From positions 1-18,527 of the forward strand of contig CAZWNY010000037.1 in NCBI GenBank assembly GCA_964635575.1: 18,527 bases of DNA. The letters are read 5' to 3'. The stretch comes from GCA-2733415 sp964635575 (lineage in GTDB: Bacteria > Bacteroidota > Bacteroidia > Flavobacteriales > Flavobacteriaceae). The position numbers were made by a program, and so were the translations under genes. Below the pieces are notes generated by a model. The model made no database searches. It was not told the origin of the DNA and saw only the letters and a program-made list of their open reading frames with translations. This document shows, in pieces, positions 7,878 to 15,944 of this stretch (positions within the stretch are counted from its first letter, which is position 1; the number at the start of each line of letters is the position of its first letter).

Positions 7878-8654
7878 TTAATGTTTTAAATTAATGGCTT
7901 TGGTTAATTTTAATTGTCCGTTTCCGACTGGGATGCTAAATTTTATAAGTACCGGTATTTTGTTTTTATCTGCTGTAATGTAAATAAAATTAGTGCCTTT
8001 TTTTATTTTTTTTATTTGTGCAGAAACTGCTATTTTATAACATTTTTTTGCTCCAAAAATAGTGTTTATAGTTTCGGTGCCTAAAAAAGTTAATGTAATT
8101 GGTTTTGTTTTTCGATCAAAAACAATGTTAAAGTCTTTAGAATCTCCTTTTTTTGCTCCTGCTAATGGTAGGTTTCTAATGTAATATATAGTAGAAACAA
8201 TATCGCGTGTGTTTGCCGGTATGTTAAAGTTAACTTTTACTTCAGGAGCATGACCTCTAACATAAGTGGCTTTTATAGTGTTACCTCTGAAAATGTATTT
8301 TTCTTTTCTAATGGTTCCGTTTTCTACAGCATCTCTTCTATATAAAACAGGTTTTACGTTATATGGTGTAACGTATGCTTCATATATATCTCTTATTTTA
8401 AAAAAATCATCCCATTTTTTATAGGTATTTGCGGTACATTTTAAATGTAAATAATTATTTTTTTTAGTTTTTACAGTGGTTACTCGCATATTAATTTCGG
8501 CAAAAGTGGTTAACACTCCAGATATATTGTAAGATGCTTGGTAGGTTAAATGTTCGCCAGATTTGAATGCCTTAGAACTTAACTCTTGTGCTGTAAAATA
8601 GTGTGTGCTAAGTAATAAAACAGTGGTGCTTATAATTTTTAACAATCGTATCAT
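7878..8654 (-). CDS. DUF3108 domain-containing secreted/periplasmic protein
   Basis: The product is 258 residues from ATG 8654. The signal peptide is about 1-22 (ends HYFTAQ). The mature part begins KAFKSGEHLTYQASYNISG, the usual opening of DUF3108 proteins, and continues as a predicted all-beta protein with DIVSTIYYIRNLP and KCYKIAVSAQIK typical of the family. The biochemical role is unknown; related proteins are periplasmic or envelope-associated. A longer frame from TTG 8687 would add 11 residues. That TTG lies inside the TAnnTTTG promoter box and would put a poor sequence ahead of the signal peptide, so it is rejected. It is the first gene of the operon with the small membrane protein and the M28 peptidase. 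Confidence 0.87.
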   Translation of the reverse strand: MIRLLKIISTTVLLLSTHYFTAQELSSKAFKSGEHLTYQASYNISGVLTTFAEINMRVTTVKTKKNNYLHLKCTANTYKKWDDFFKIRDIYEAYVTPYNVKPVLYRRDAVENGTIRKEKYIFRGNTIKATYVRGHAPEVKVNFNIPANTRDIVSTIYYIRNLPLAGAKKGDSKDFNIVFDRKTKPITLTFLGTETINTIFGAKKCYKIAVSAQIKKIKKGTNFIYITADKNKIPVLIKFSIPVGNGQLKLTKAINLKH

Positions 8655-8684
8655 AGTTATAGTATAGTATTGATATATAATGCC

Positions 8685-8692
8685 CAAAAGTA
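8685..8692 (-). promoter_or_regulatory. Bacteroidetes -7 promoter element for the DUF3108-M28 operon
   Basis: On the minus strand this reads TACTTTTG, an exact TAnnTTTG match. It lies about 30 bases before ATG 8654. No clear TTTG is seen at -33. Confidence 0.5.
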
Positions 8693-9077
8693 ACGCTTTT
8701 ATATTAAGTTTATTTTAAAATTATCTTAAAATTTGTAACAAATACTATGTTTGTTATATTATACTCAATACACACAGTTTCTTATTTTTTTTTAAGATGT
8801 ATTTTTCCTTTTTTTTGTGTTGATAATAATTAAAATAGCATAATGTGAAGAAGATTAATTATTTAAATAAAATAAATAAAATATTTTAATAATATTCATT
8901 ATGTACTTAGAGTCAATTGTTAAGTTTTTCAAAGAGTTTAATTTATTTTATTTAACTAAATAAGATGCTCGTTTGTTTGATTAATTTTTTTGTTTTATAA
9001 AATTTCCTTACAAAATTAAAAATTATTTTTTAAAAATATATCTCGTATCATTGGGTTAAAGTTGTTGTTTCAATTAC

Positions 9078-9085
9078 TACATTTG
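9078..9085 (+). promoter_or_regulatory. Bacteroidetes -7 promoter element for the MATE operon
   Basis: The sequence TACATTTG is an exact TAnnTTTG match ending 22 bases before the TTG start at 9108. The -33 region is weak (TTGG at 9051-9054, four bases too far upstream). Confidence 0.5.
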
Positions 9086-9107
9086 TATTTTTAAAATCAA
9101 TATAAAT

Positions 9108-10496
9108 TTGAACTTAGCGAATTATACAAAAGAGTTTTCTTATAATTTAAAATTAGCATACCCTGTAATATTAGGTTTGTTAGGGCATACTCTTGTTGGG
9201 GTAATTGACGATATTATGGTGGGAAAAATAAATACCACCGCATTGGCAGCGGTTTCCTTAGGAAATAGTTTTTTATTTATAGCAATGTCTTTAGGTATTG
9301 GTTTTTCTACAGCAATTACGCCATTAATAGCAGAGGCTGACGGTGCTAATGATAAACAAAAAGTACATGAAATATTTAAAAATGGTTTGTTTTTATGTGC
9401 TGTTTTGGGCGTTATATTGTTTCTTTTTATATTGGCTATAAAACCAATATTGTTTATGATGAAACAACCTGAAGAGGTTGTTGTTTTAGCAGTTCCGTAT
9501 TTAGAAATTGTAGCATTTTCTTTAATACCGATGATTGTTTTTCAGGCATTTAAACAATTCTCTGATGGTTTGTCGGAAACTAAATACGCAATGTGGGCTA
9601 CTTTATTGGCAAATGTGATTAACATTATTTTAAACTATTTATTAATTTATGGTAAGTTTGGTTTTCCAGAATTAGGTATTATTGGAGCAGCAATTGGCAC
9701 TTTAATATCACGAGTTACAATGCTAATTTTTATAGTGGTGTTATTAAAATCTAAACCAAAATTCAAACCTTACTTAAGTCAGTTTCATTTTAAAAATATT
9801 AAAACAAAAATACTTAAAAAAATACTTTCCTTAGGAATACCGTCATCACTACAAATGTTTTTTGAAGTGACTATTTTTGTAGCAGGAGTTTGGTTGTCGG
9901 GTGTTTTAGGAAGTAACGCACAAGCAGCAAATCAAATTGCATTAAAATTAGCATCGTTAACTTATATGGTAGGTTTGGGCTTAGGAGTTGCCGCAACTGT
10001 ACGTGTAGGATATCAAAAAGGACTGCAACGTTTTACGGAATTACGAAGAATTGCATTTTCAATATTTTTGCTCACACTATTTATTGAAATTGTATTTGCT
10101 GGTATTTTTGTTGCATTGCACAATATAGCACCCGATTTGTTTGTAAACTATACCAATATTGACGATTTAAGTAATACAATGGAAGTTGTAAAAATAGCTT
10201 CTACCTTATTACTAATAACGGCAGTTTTTCAAATCTCAGATGGTATACAAATTGTAGTTTTAGGTGCTTTACGTGGTTTGCAAGATGTAAAAATACCAAC
10301 ATTACTTGTTTTTATATCTTATTGGGTTATCGGTTTCCCAATCAGTTACTATTTAGGTTTACACACCGATTATAAAAGTGTAGGCATTTGGTTGGGTTTA
10401 CTGTCAGGCTTAAGTGTGGCATCGGTGTTATTATTTATAAGATTTAACTATATTACTAAAAAATTAATTGCAAAAAATAATTTGCAAAATAAATAA
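9108..10496 (+). CDS. MATE family efflux transporter
   Basis: The product is 462 residues, the usual MATE length. It is a twelve-helix inner-membrane antiporter that exports cationic drugs or metabolites in exchange for Na+ or H+. The N-terminus (YTKEFSYNLKLAYPVILGLL, then DDIMVGKINTTALAAVSLGNS) is the conserved first-helix and loop block. A second, similar block begins near LGIPSSLQMFFEVTIFVAGVWLSG (about 243-266), reflecting the two-fold internal repeat. The start is TTG 9108: no ATG lies near it, and the family N-terminus begins exactly here. The small acidic protein gene starts 7 bases after the stop, suggesting an operon. The substrate cannot be told. Confidence 0.92.
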   Translation: MNLANYTKEFSYNLKLAYPVILGLLGHTLVGVIDDIMVGKINTTALAAVSLGNSFLFIAMSLGIGFSTAITPLIAEADGANDKQKVHEIFKNGLFLCAVLGVILFLFILAIKPILFMMKQPEEVVVLAVPYLEIVAFSLIPMIVFQAFKQFSDGLSETKYAMWATLLANVINIILNYLLIYGKFGFPELGIIGAAIGTLISRVTMLIFIVVLLKSKPKFKPYLSQFHFKNIKTKILKKILSLGIPSSLQMFFEVTIFVAGVWLSGVLGSNAQAANQIALKLASLTYMVGLGLGVAATVRVGYQKGLQRFTELRRIAFSIFLLTLFIEIVFAGIFVALHNIAPDLFVNYTNIDDLSNTMEVVKIASTLLLITAVFQISDGIQIVVLGALRGLQDVKIPTLLVFISYWVIGFPISYYLGLHTDYKSVGIWLGLLSGLSVASVLLFIRFNYITKKLIAKNNLQNK

Positions 10497-10503
10497 ATAT
10501 TTT

Positions 10504-10731
10504 ATGGAATTACCAAAATTTATATTAGGAGATAACTCAGCTTATCCAGAAGCTATATTTGTAATACATACGGAGTTTCCTCGTTTTATTATTAACTTGC
10601 AAGATGATGAAATAGAATGGTTTGAAGATTTTGATAAAAATGATGAAGATGAGTTGCATACCGAAGCAAGACATTGCATTGCTGAAGCCTCTAAGTTTTA
10701 CGACTCTGAAGTATTAAGCTACGAAAACTAA
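10504..10731 (+). CDS. Small acidic conserved hypothetical protein
   Basis: The product is 75 residues from ATG 10504, very rich in Asp and Glu (FEDFDKNDEDELHTEA at about 41-56), with no membrane segment or signal peptide, so probably cytoplasmic. The opening MELPKFILGDN and the block FVIHTEFPRFIINLQDDEIEW look like a short protein I have seen repeatedly in Flavobacteriaceae, without known function. It starts 7 bases after the MATE stop. A longer frame beginning inside the MATE gene is possible but adds an unlikely basic leader (MQKIICKINKYF) and is not needed. Confidence 0.75.
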   Translation: MELPKFILGDNSAYPEAIFVIHTEFPRFIINLQDDEIEWFEDFDKNDEDELHTEARHCIAEASKFYDSEVLSYEN

Positions 10732-10868
10732 ATGAAATAGGTTAGGAGTAGTAGTGGCATCTTTTTCATGTAATTTGAACGCAGTAAAAAACGCATAAAA
10801 AAATATAGCAAATAGCCCGACCAAATGAAGTATGAATTTGGAAGCCTCCAAATAAAAAACACTAAATT

Positions 10869-11435
10869 ATGAATAAACTAATACAAATAGATGAACAGTT
10901 ATTTATATATTTAAACAGTCTAGGAACAACTACTTTCGATAGTTTTTGGATGTTTATAACGGGTAAATGGAACGCTATACCACTATATGTTTTTTTAGTT
11001 TATTTATTGTTTAAAAAAATAGGAGCAAAGCAAACTTTAATAACCTTATTTGTAATAGGCTTGTTAATTACTTGTACCGACCAATTGGCTAACGTATTTA
11101 AACACGGTTTTGAGCGTTTTAGACCTTGTCATAACGAGTATTTGAAAAACATTATGCGCTTAGTTAAAAGTAATTGTGGCGGACGATATAGTTATTTTTC
11201 GGCACATGCAGCTAGTTCAATGGCATTGGCTGTTTTTTTAGGAAAAGTATTAAATTCTCATATAAAATACATAACAATATTACTTGTTTTTTGGGCGTTT
11301 TTGGTAGGTTATAGTCGTATATATATTGGCGTACACTTTCCTGCCGATGTGTTAACAGGGTTTGTTTTAGGAATAGTACTTGCGTTATTAGGGTATAAAT
11401 TACAGCAATATTTGGTACGTAAATACACGCATTGA
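10869..11435 (+). CDS. PAP2 superfamily membrane phosphatase
   Basis: The product is 188 residues. It is an integral membrane acid phosphatase of the PAP2 (PgpB-like) type, acting on lipid phosphates such as undecaprenyl pyrophosphate or phosphatidate with its active site facing the periplasm. The three family motifs are visible. K-x6-RP is at 78-86 (KHGFERFRP). The second motif is at 110-113 as FSAH instead of the classic PSGH, keeping the catalytic-support His113. SR-x5-H is at 149-156 (SRIYIGVH), with the nucleophilic His156. About five transmembrane helices surround these. The insert between motifs 1 and 2 holds two Cys (C87, C103) that could form a periplasmic disulfide. The substrate is not determinable. 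Confidence 0.9.
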   Translation: MNKLIQIDEQLFIYLNSLGTTTFDSFWMFITGKWNAIPLYVFLVYLLFKKIGAKQTLITLFVIGLLITCTDQLANVFKHGFERFRPCHNEYLKNIMRLVKSNCGGRYSYFSAHAASSMALAVFLGKVLNSHIKYITILLVFWAFLVGYSRIYIGVHFPADVLTGFVLGIVLALLGYKLQQYLVRKYTH

Positions 11436-11604
11436 GATATTCAAAAACTGTAATAAGGGTTCGTTTGAAATCACAGATTGGTATCCTAAAACATCACTGT
11501 TTTTTAAGAGGTGTAACAATTTTCTCTTTTTCGTTACTGTTCTAGGTTCGGTAATTTGCACTTTCTGTTTTTACAAAGCATACATCACCAATATAAATTA
11601 TTTT

Positions 11605-13089
11605 TTAAAATCGATACGTTAATGACGTTGTAATGTTAGTGTTTTTTCCGTCTAAATTAGCGGTGTTTCCGTAAATTTCTAAGCTATTTTTTTGGTTCGA
11701 TTGTACGTATGCTAAATCTATTAACATTTGTCCAAAGTTGTACCCTAACCCTAAAGAATATCCTGTTAAGTTACCTCTAAAATCTTTGTTTTTAAATGGA
11801 GTTTCTTCATATCTGTATCCAGCTCTTAAACTTATTTTTTCTATTCGGTATTCTCCACCAATATTAATTTCGCTAGTTGCCTTTAAAACTCTACCAATAG
11901 TATTGTTTGTGTCGTTGAAAGATGCATTAGGTCTCATTTTCATGTTATTATAGTCTTTATAATGATAATCAACACTAACTAATCCTTTTTTTCCGACAAC
12001 CATAGCAGCACTTCCTGTTAGCTTTAAAGGTGTACGTAATTTATAATCCTCAAAAATGTTAATTTGGTTTACTCCAATATAATGAATATCAACATCTGCT
12101 AAATTGGAGCTTATACGTTGCGATAATTCTTCCGTAATTGTGTACCAAGTTGGAGATTGAAAAGAAGCTCCTAAACGTAACCCATTTTCCATTTTTTTAA
12201 TCGCACCAAATTGAAAAGATAATCCAGAACCTTCTGTATTTAAAATATTTGTAAAAGAGGCGCGTTCTAATGCGGATGTATTGCTATATCCTTTCTCTTT
12301 AATAGTTGTTATTTTTTGAGTGCTAATACCGTGTACGTTCAAGGAAATTCCTAAATACAAATCCTCTTTATATTGTGTAGCAAAGTTAAAGTTAAACTTG
12401 CTATTGTTTCCAGTGCTACGGTAAAAATAATCTTGATTTACGGTAGTGTAATCTCCAGTACCAACGTACGTGTTGTTTAATGGGTTGGTGGCATCTGTTG
12501 GGTCAATAAGACCTCCATAGTAACCTAAAAACGCTTGTTGATGGCCGTACCCTAGTTCAGACCCAATGTTTAAATACGCATCTTCAATAAGTTCCCCAGC
12601 AAGTATTTGAATATCTTGAAAAGCCAATCCGTTTGCAAAATTTAAAAAATAAGAGCTAAAAGAGTTATTACTTTGTCCTGAAACAAGATACTCACTATTT
12701 AAGCTTTCTGTTTGTTCGTAATTTATAGCAAAAGTAATCTTTTTCCAATTAGACTCCTCTGTATTTCTCAAAACTAAAACTCCTCCTAGTTGATTAATGT
12801 TTAAGTTAGCGTCCTTAGTATTGGTTGTTGTTCCAAAATAAATCGCCTCATTTTTTTCGGTATTTACAGATAACGAACCTGTTACCGAACTATTTTTAAA
12901 AACAGCACTACTTGCAGGGTTATCGTTTATTGCCGATAAATCACCGCCTAACGCTCCAAAAGCGCCACTCATTGCTTGATACCTTGCGGTTCCGTAGTTT
13001 CCTTGAGTACTGTATAGTAATGCGTCACTTAAGTTTTGGGCATATCCAAGGCTACTAATTAGTGTTAATAATAGTAAATTATATTTCAT
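11605..13089 (-). CDS. OmpP1/FadL/TodX family outer-membrane transport protein
   Basis: The product is 494 residues. The signal peptide is about 1-17 (ends LGYA, then QN). The mature start carries the family block RYQAMSGAFGALGGDLSAINDNPASS (about 37-62), the N-terminal hatch region in which NPA is conserved. The rest alternates polar and aromatic residues as in a 14-strand barrel and ends in SLTYRF with a C-terminal Phe, the usual barrel insertion signal. The family moves hydrophobic compounds such as fatty acids or aromatics across the outer membrane. The substrate here is unknown. It lies 57 bases downstream of the repeat lipoprotein gene on the same strand, with no clear terminator between, so co-transcription is likely. 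Confidence 0.9.
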   Translation of the reverse strand: MKYNLLLLTLISSLGYAQNLSDALLYSTQGNYGTARYQAMSGAFGALGGDLSAINDNPASSAVFKNSSVTGSLSVNTEKNEAIYFGTTTNTKDANLNINQLGGVLVLRNTEESNWKKITFAINYEQTESLNSEYLVSGQSNNSFSSYFLNFANGLAFQDIQILAGELIEDAYLNIGSELGYGHQQAFLGYYGGLIDPTDATNPLNNTYVGTGDYTTVNQDYFYRSTGNNSKFNFNFATQYKEDLYLGISLNVHGISTQKITTIKEKGYSNTSALERASFTNILNTEGSGLSFQFGAIKKMENGLRLGASFQSPTWYTITEELSQRISSNLADVDIHYIGVNQINIFEDYKLRTPLKLTGSAAMVVGKKGLVSVDYHYKDYNNMKMRPNASFNDTNNTIGRVLKATSEINIGGEYRIEKISLRAGYRYEETPFKNKDFRGNLTGYSLGLGYNFGQMLIDLAYVQSNQKNSLEIYGNTANLDGKNTNITTSLTYRF

Positions 13090-13146
13090 TTTTTTTATTT
13101 TTAAAAAAGCCCTACTTATTTAAATAGAGCTTTGTGTAGATTTAAT

Positions 13147-14079
13147 TTATCTTCTTCCTCCTCCTCTTGAGCTACCACCTCTTGAACTACCACCTCTTGA
13201 GCTACCACCTCTTGAGCTACCACCTCTTGAGCTACTACTTCTTGCGCCTGAACTACGAGTTGATGTTCTTGGGCTAGAATACTTTTTAGAACGATTACGT
13301 GATTTAGAAGCTCTTGATTTTGGATTGCGAGAAGCTCTTTTAGCGGTGTTACGTACACCTCTTTGTGTAGCGCGTTGAGTGCCTCTTGTGTTGCCTCTTG
13401 AAATATTTCCAGATGATGTTCTTCTAGTGGTATTTCCTCTTCTAACAGAGTTTCCTCTTCGTTGGTTAGTCGTGTTATTGGCTCTTCTTCCATAATAATT
13501 ACTAGAAGCATTAATACCTCTTCTTCGTCCGTTTACAAATCCATGATGTAAGTTGTTGTTCCAACCCCAACCTTGATTCCAGCCCCATCCATTATTCCAA
13601 TTGTTCCAACCCCAGCCTTGATTCCATCCATTATTCCAACCCCATCCATTATTCCAGTTGTTCCAACCATTATTCCAGCCCCAACCTTGATTCCAGTTGT
13701 TCCAACCATTATTCCAGCCTTGATTCCAACCATTATTATAAACATTAACAGTTGTATTTTCATTTTCCCAAGCACCATGACTTTCAACAGTTTCTGCATT
13801 GTTTTGAGAAGTGTATGTTTCTACATCTGTAAAAACTTCTTCGCCTTCAATTTCCCTGTAACGGTTTACGTTTTGTCCAAAATACTCTTCATAATATTTT
13901 GTGTTTTCATTTGAAGGTGGTGTAACTTTATTGGCGACTACGGTTTTTGTTTTTGGACTGTAAATACCATCGTTATCATAAGATGTAGTTTGGAATGTAC
14001 CGCATGAAACGATAGTTAAACCTACTAAACTTGTCATAAAAATGGACACTTTTTTCTTAATTTGATAATAATATTTCAT
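13147..14079 (-). CDS. Repeat-rich lipoprotein: Trp/Asn/Gly tract and basic Arg/Ser/Gly tail
   Basis: The product is 310 residues. The lipoprotein signal (TIVSCG) puts the lipidated Cys at 26. Residues 27-114 are ordinary and acidic, with Tyr-rich patches. Residues 115-176 are an almost pure Gly-Trp-Asn-Gln tract (units like NNGWNQGW and NWNNGWGW). Residues 184-310 are very basic, rich in Arg, Ser, Asn and Gly, ending in five SSRGG-type units and GGRR. I do not recognise a named family, though flavobacteria often have such low-complexity lipoproteins next to an OmpP1-type gene. A surface role or binding of polyanions (nucleic acid, LPS, polysaccharide) is a guess from composition. The start is ATG 14079, divergent from proS and followed by the OmpP1 gene. 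Confidence 0.83.
   Translation of the reverse strand: MKYYYQIKKKVSIFMTSLVGLTIVSCGTFQTTSYDNDGIYSPKTKTVVANKVTPPSNENTKYYEEYFGQNVNRYREIEGEEVFTDVETYTSQNNAETVESHGAWENENTTVNVYNNGWNQGWNNGWNNWNQGWGWNNGWNNWNNGWGWNNGWNQGWGWNNWNNGWGWNQGWGWNNNLHHGFVNGRRRGINASSNYYGRRANNTTNQRRGNSVRRGNTTRRTSSGNISRGNTRGTQRATQRGVRNTAKRASRNPKSRASKSRNRSKKYSSPRTSTRSSGARSSSSRGGSSRGGSSRGGSSRGGSSRGGGRR
13156..13245 (-). repeat. 15-bp tandem repeat encoding SSRGG units
   Basis: Four nearly identical copies of the 15-base unit (plus-strand GCTACCACCTCTTGA) occupy 13171-13230, with degenerate copies at both edges. In frame they encode repeated Ser-Ser-Arg-Gly-Gly at the C-terminus of the lipoprotein. Copy number may vary between strains through slippage. 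Confidence 0.85.
13552..13737 (-). repeat. Imperfect repeat array encoding the Trp/Asn/Gly tract
   Basis: Short interleaved units (plus-strand themes such as CCATTATTCCA, TTCCAACCCC and CTTGATTCCA) recur throughout. They encode residues 115-176 of the lipoprotein. The repeat also opens frames on the other strand and in another frame, which are artefacts. Confidence 0.85.
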
Positions 14080-14160
14080 AATCTTCTGGTATTATAGTGT
14101 TAAACTTACGTAAAAATAGTTAATTTTGCTGAAACTATAATTTACATTTAACATAATCAC

Positions 14161-14168
14161 AATATTTG
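14161..14168 (+). promoter_or_regulatory. Possible -7 promoter element for proS, inside a small palindrome
   Basis: AATATTTG differs from TAnnTTTG at one position and ends 16 bases before the proS ATG. It is embedded in the palindrome CACAA-TAT-TTGTG (14158-14170), which could be an operator or coincidence. No good -33 element is visible. Confidence 0.35.
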
Positions 14169-14184
14169 TGCCAAAGTACGGAAT

Positions 14185-15669
14185 ATGAGCAAGAAACTAC
14201 CTAAAAGAGCCGAAAATTTTTCAGCTTGGTATAACGAATTAGTAAAAACAGCAGCGTTAGCCGAAAACTCAGCAGTAAGAGGATGCATGGTTATTAAGCC
14301 TTATGGGTTTGCTATCTGGGAACTCATGAAAGACCAATTAGATAAAATGTTTAAAGAAACAGGTCATCAAAACGCTTATTTTCCAATGTTTGTGCCTAAA
14401 AGTTTATTTGAAGCAGAAGAAAAAAATGCAGAAGGTTTTGCGAAAGAATGCGCAATAGTAACACATTATCGTTTAAAAACAGACCCGAACAATAAAGGAA
14501 AGCTAATTGTAGATCCGAATGCTAAATTGGAAGAAGAGCTAATAGTAAGGCCAACGTCCGAAGCAATTATTTGGAATACCTATAGAGGTTGGGTGCAATC
14601 TTATCGAGATTTACCATTATTAATTAACCAATGGGTAAATGTTGTGCGTTGGGAAATGCGTACTCGTCTGTTTTTACGTACCGCAGAATTTTTATGGCAA
14701 GAAGGACATACTGCGCACGCAACCAAACAAGAAGCTGTTGAAGAAGCAAAAACGATGCACAATATATATGCAACTTTCGCTCAAAACTGGATGGCAATGC
14801 CTGTTATTAAAGGGTATAAAAGTGATAGCGAACGTTTTGCAGGAGCAGACGATACCTTTACTATAGAGGCTTTAATGCAAGACGGTAAAGCATTGCAAGC
14901 TGGTACATCGCATTTTTTAGGTCAAAATTTTGCAAAAGCTTTTGATGTAAAGTTCCAAACTGCTGAAGGAAAAGAAGAATTAGTTTGGGGAACTAGTTGG
15001 GGAGTTTCAACTCGCTTAATGGGTGCTTTAATTATGACACATTCGGATGATGAAGGATTAGTGTTGCCTCCAAAATTGGCGCCATATCAAGTTGTTATTA
15101 TTCCTTTTTTTAATAAGAAAAAAGCGGAACAGAATGAATTGTTATTGAATAAATCAAAAGAAATTAAAAAGGAATTAGAAAAACTTGGAATACGAGTGCA
15201 AATAGATATTGACGAAACAAAACGACCAGGATTTAAGTTTGCAGAATACGAATTAAAAGGTTATCCAGTACGTTTAGTGGTGGGTTTAAGAGATTTAGAG
15301 AATAATCAAGTAGAAATTGCACGTAGAGATACAAAAGAAAAATCGCTACAAGATCTGAATGATATTGGTATATATGTAAACGATTTATTAACAGAAATGC
15401 AAGATGCTATTTTTAATAAAGCATTAAAGTACAGAAACGAACACATTACAGAAGTTGCTACTTTTGATGAATTTAAAGAAGTGTTAAAGAATAAAGGTGG
15501 TTTTATTGCTGCACATTGGGATGGTACCGAAGAAACTGAAGAAAATATTAAAAACGAAACAAAAGCAACAATACGCTGTATAGCTTTAGATGCGAAAGAA
15601 GAAGAAGGTGTTTGTGTTTTTTCTGGAAAACCGTCAAAAAGAAAAGTGCTTTTTGCAAAAGCGTACTAA
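14185..15669 (+). CDS. proS: Prolyl-tRNA synthetase, eukaryotic/archaeal type (ProS type 3)
   Basis: The product is 494 residues. It is a class II synthetase that charges tRNA-Pro with proline in the cytoplasm. It is of the short type lacking the bacterial editing insertion between motifs 2 and 3. Visible landmarks are YFPMFVP (65-71, motif 1 region), RPTSE (122-126), VVRWEMRTRLFLRTAEFLW (153-171, motif 2) with HTAHAT following, and GTSWGVSTRLMG (269-280, motif 3). The anticodon-binding domain and a C-terminal domain ending KAY complete it; a terminal Tyr is typical. The C-terminal zinc site is reduced: of the four Cys in archaeal and Thermus-type enzymes only C465 and C477 remain, with Ala470 and Ser480 where partners would be expected. 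It starts at ATG 14185, divergent from the repeat lipoprotein. Confidence 0.96.
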   Translation: MSKKLPKRAENFSAWYNELVKTAALAENSAVRGCMVIKPYGFAIWELMKDQLDKMFKETGHQNAYFPMFVPKSLFEAEEKNAEGFAKECAIVTHYRLKTDPNNKGKLIVDPNAKLEEELIVRPTSEAIIWNTYRGWVQSYRDLPLLINQWVNVVRWEMRTRLFLRTAEFLWQEGHTAHATKQEAVEEAKTMHNIYATFAQNWMAMPVIKGYKSDSERFAGADDTFTIEALMQDGKALQAGTSHFLGQNFAKAFDVKFQTAEGKEELVWGTSWGVSTRLMGALIMTHSDDEGLVLPPKLAPYQVVIIPFFNKKKAEQNELLLNKSKEIKKELEKLGIRVQIDIDETKRPGFKFAEYELKGYPVRLVVGLRDLENNQVEIARRDTKEKSLQDLNDIGIYVNDLLTEMQDAIFNKALKYRNEHITEVATFDEFKEVLKNKGGFIAAHWDGTEETEENIKNETKATIRCIALDAKEEEGVCVFSGKPSKRKVLFAKAY

Positions 15670-15894
15670 TTTTATAGAATACGAAACTTGGACTTCGTAG
15701 TAGAAAATATTTAAGTAATTTTAAAATGTTAGTGAAGTTGTAAATTTAATTTTTACACGAATAGGTTGTTTTGTAAAAAACGGTTTATTAGCTAGTTATA
15801 ATTAAGTATTGTATCTTATTTCTTATAGCAAAGCGGTCTTTTGTCTTTTGTTGGACGACAATGATAAAAAACTATAAAAAAAACGCATTAGATT

Positions 15895-15925
15895 ATTGCA
15901 AGAGTAAAAAATAGTTGTATTTTTG
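15895..15925 (+). promoter_or_regulatory. Promoter for tRNA-Glu and rpsT
   Basis: The -33 ATTG (15895-15898) and -7 TATTTTTG (15918-15925) are separated by 19 bases, the Bacteroidetes spacing. The tRNA begins 20 bases downstream. This is the best-formed promoter in the window. The rest of the gap from proS (15670 on) shows only a 6-bp hairpin at 15680-15699 and nothing gene-like. Confidence 0.75.
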
Positions 15926-15944
15926 CGTCCGCTAATAAGAAGTT

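Larger units (their letters stand above)
8655..9107. other. AT-rich divergent intergenic region with inverted repeats
   Basis: There are 453 bases between the divergent DUF3108 and MATE genes, extremely AT-rich, with no open frame I would call a gene. It carries a -7 promoter box at each end, a small palindrome at 8736-8756 (TAACAAA, 7-base gap, TTTGTTA), and an exact 15-bp inverted repeat between 8863-8877 and 8941-8955. The low complexity makes chance repeats likely. No RNA gene is recognised. Confidence 0.6.

Noticed and set aside
7618..7881. Open frame on the plus strand opposite the small membrane protein gene
   Set aside because: It is the antisense shadow of a coding region in a tight operon.
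13116..13914. Several long open frames on either strand overlapping the repeat lipoprotein, giving EVVAQ or IIPVVP-like repeats
   Set aside because: They arise because the DNA repeats keep all frames open. They lack start context, signal or domain logic, while the minus-strand 310-residue frame has a lipobox and a normal N-terminal domain.
14639..14866. Open frame inside proS in another frame
   Set aside because: It overlaps the motif 2 region of a complete, conserved synthetase gene.
15680..15699. Hairpin TACGAA / TTCGTA just after proS
   Set aside because: The stem has only six pairs and no T-tract, so it is not a convincing terminator.
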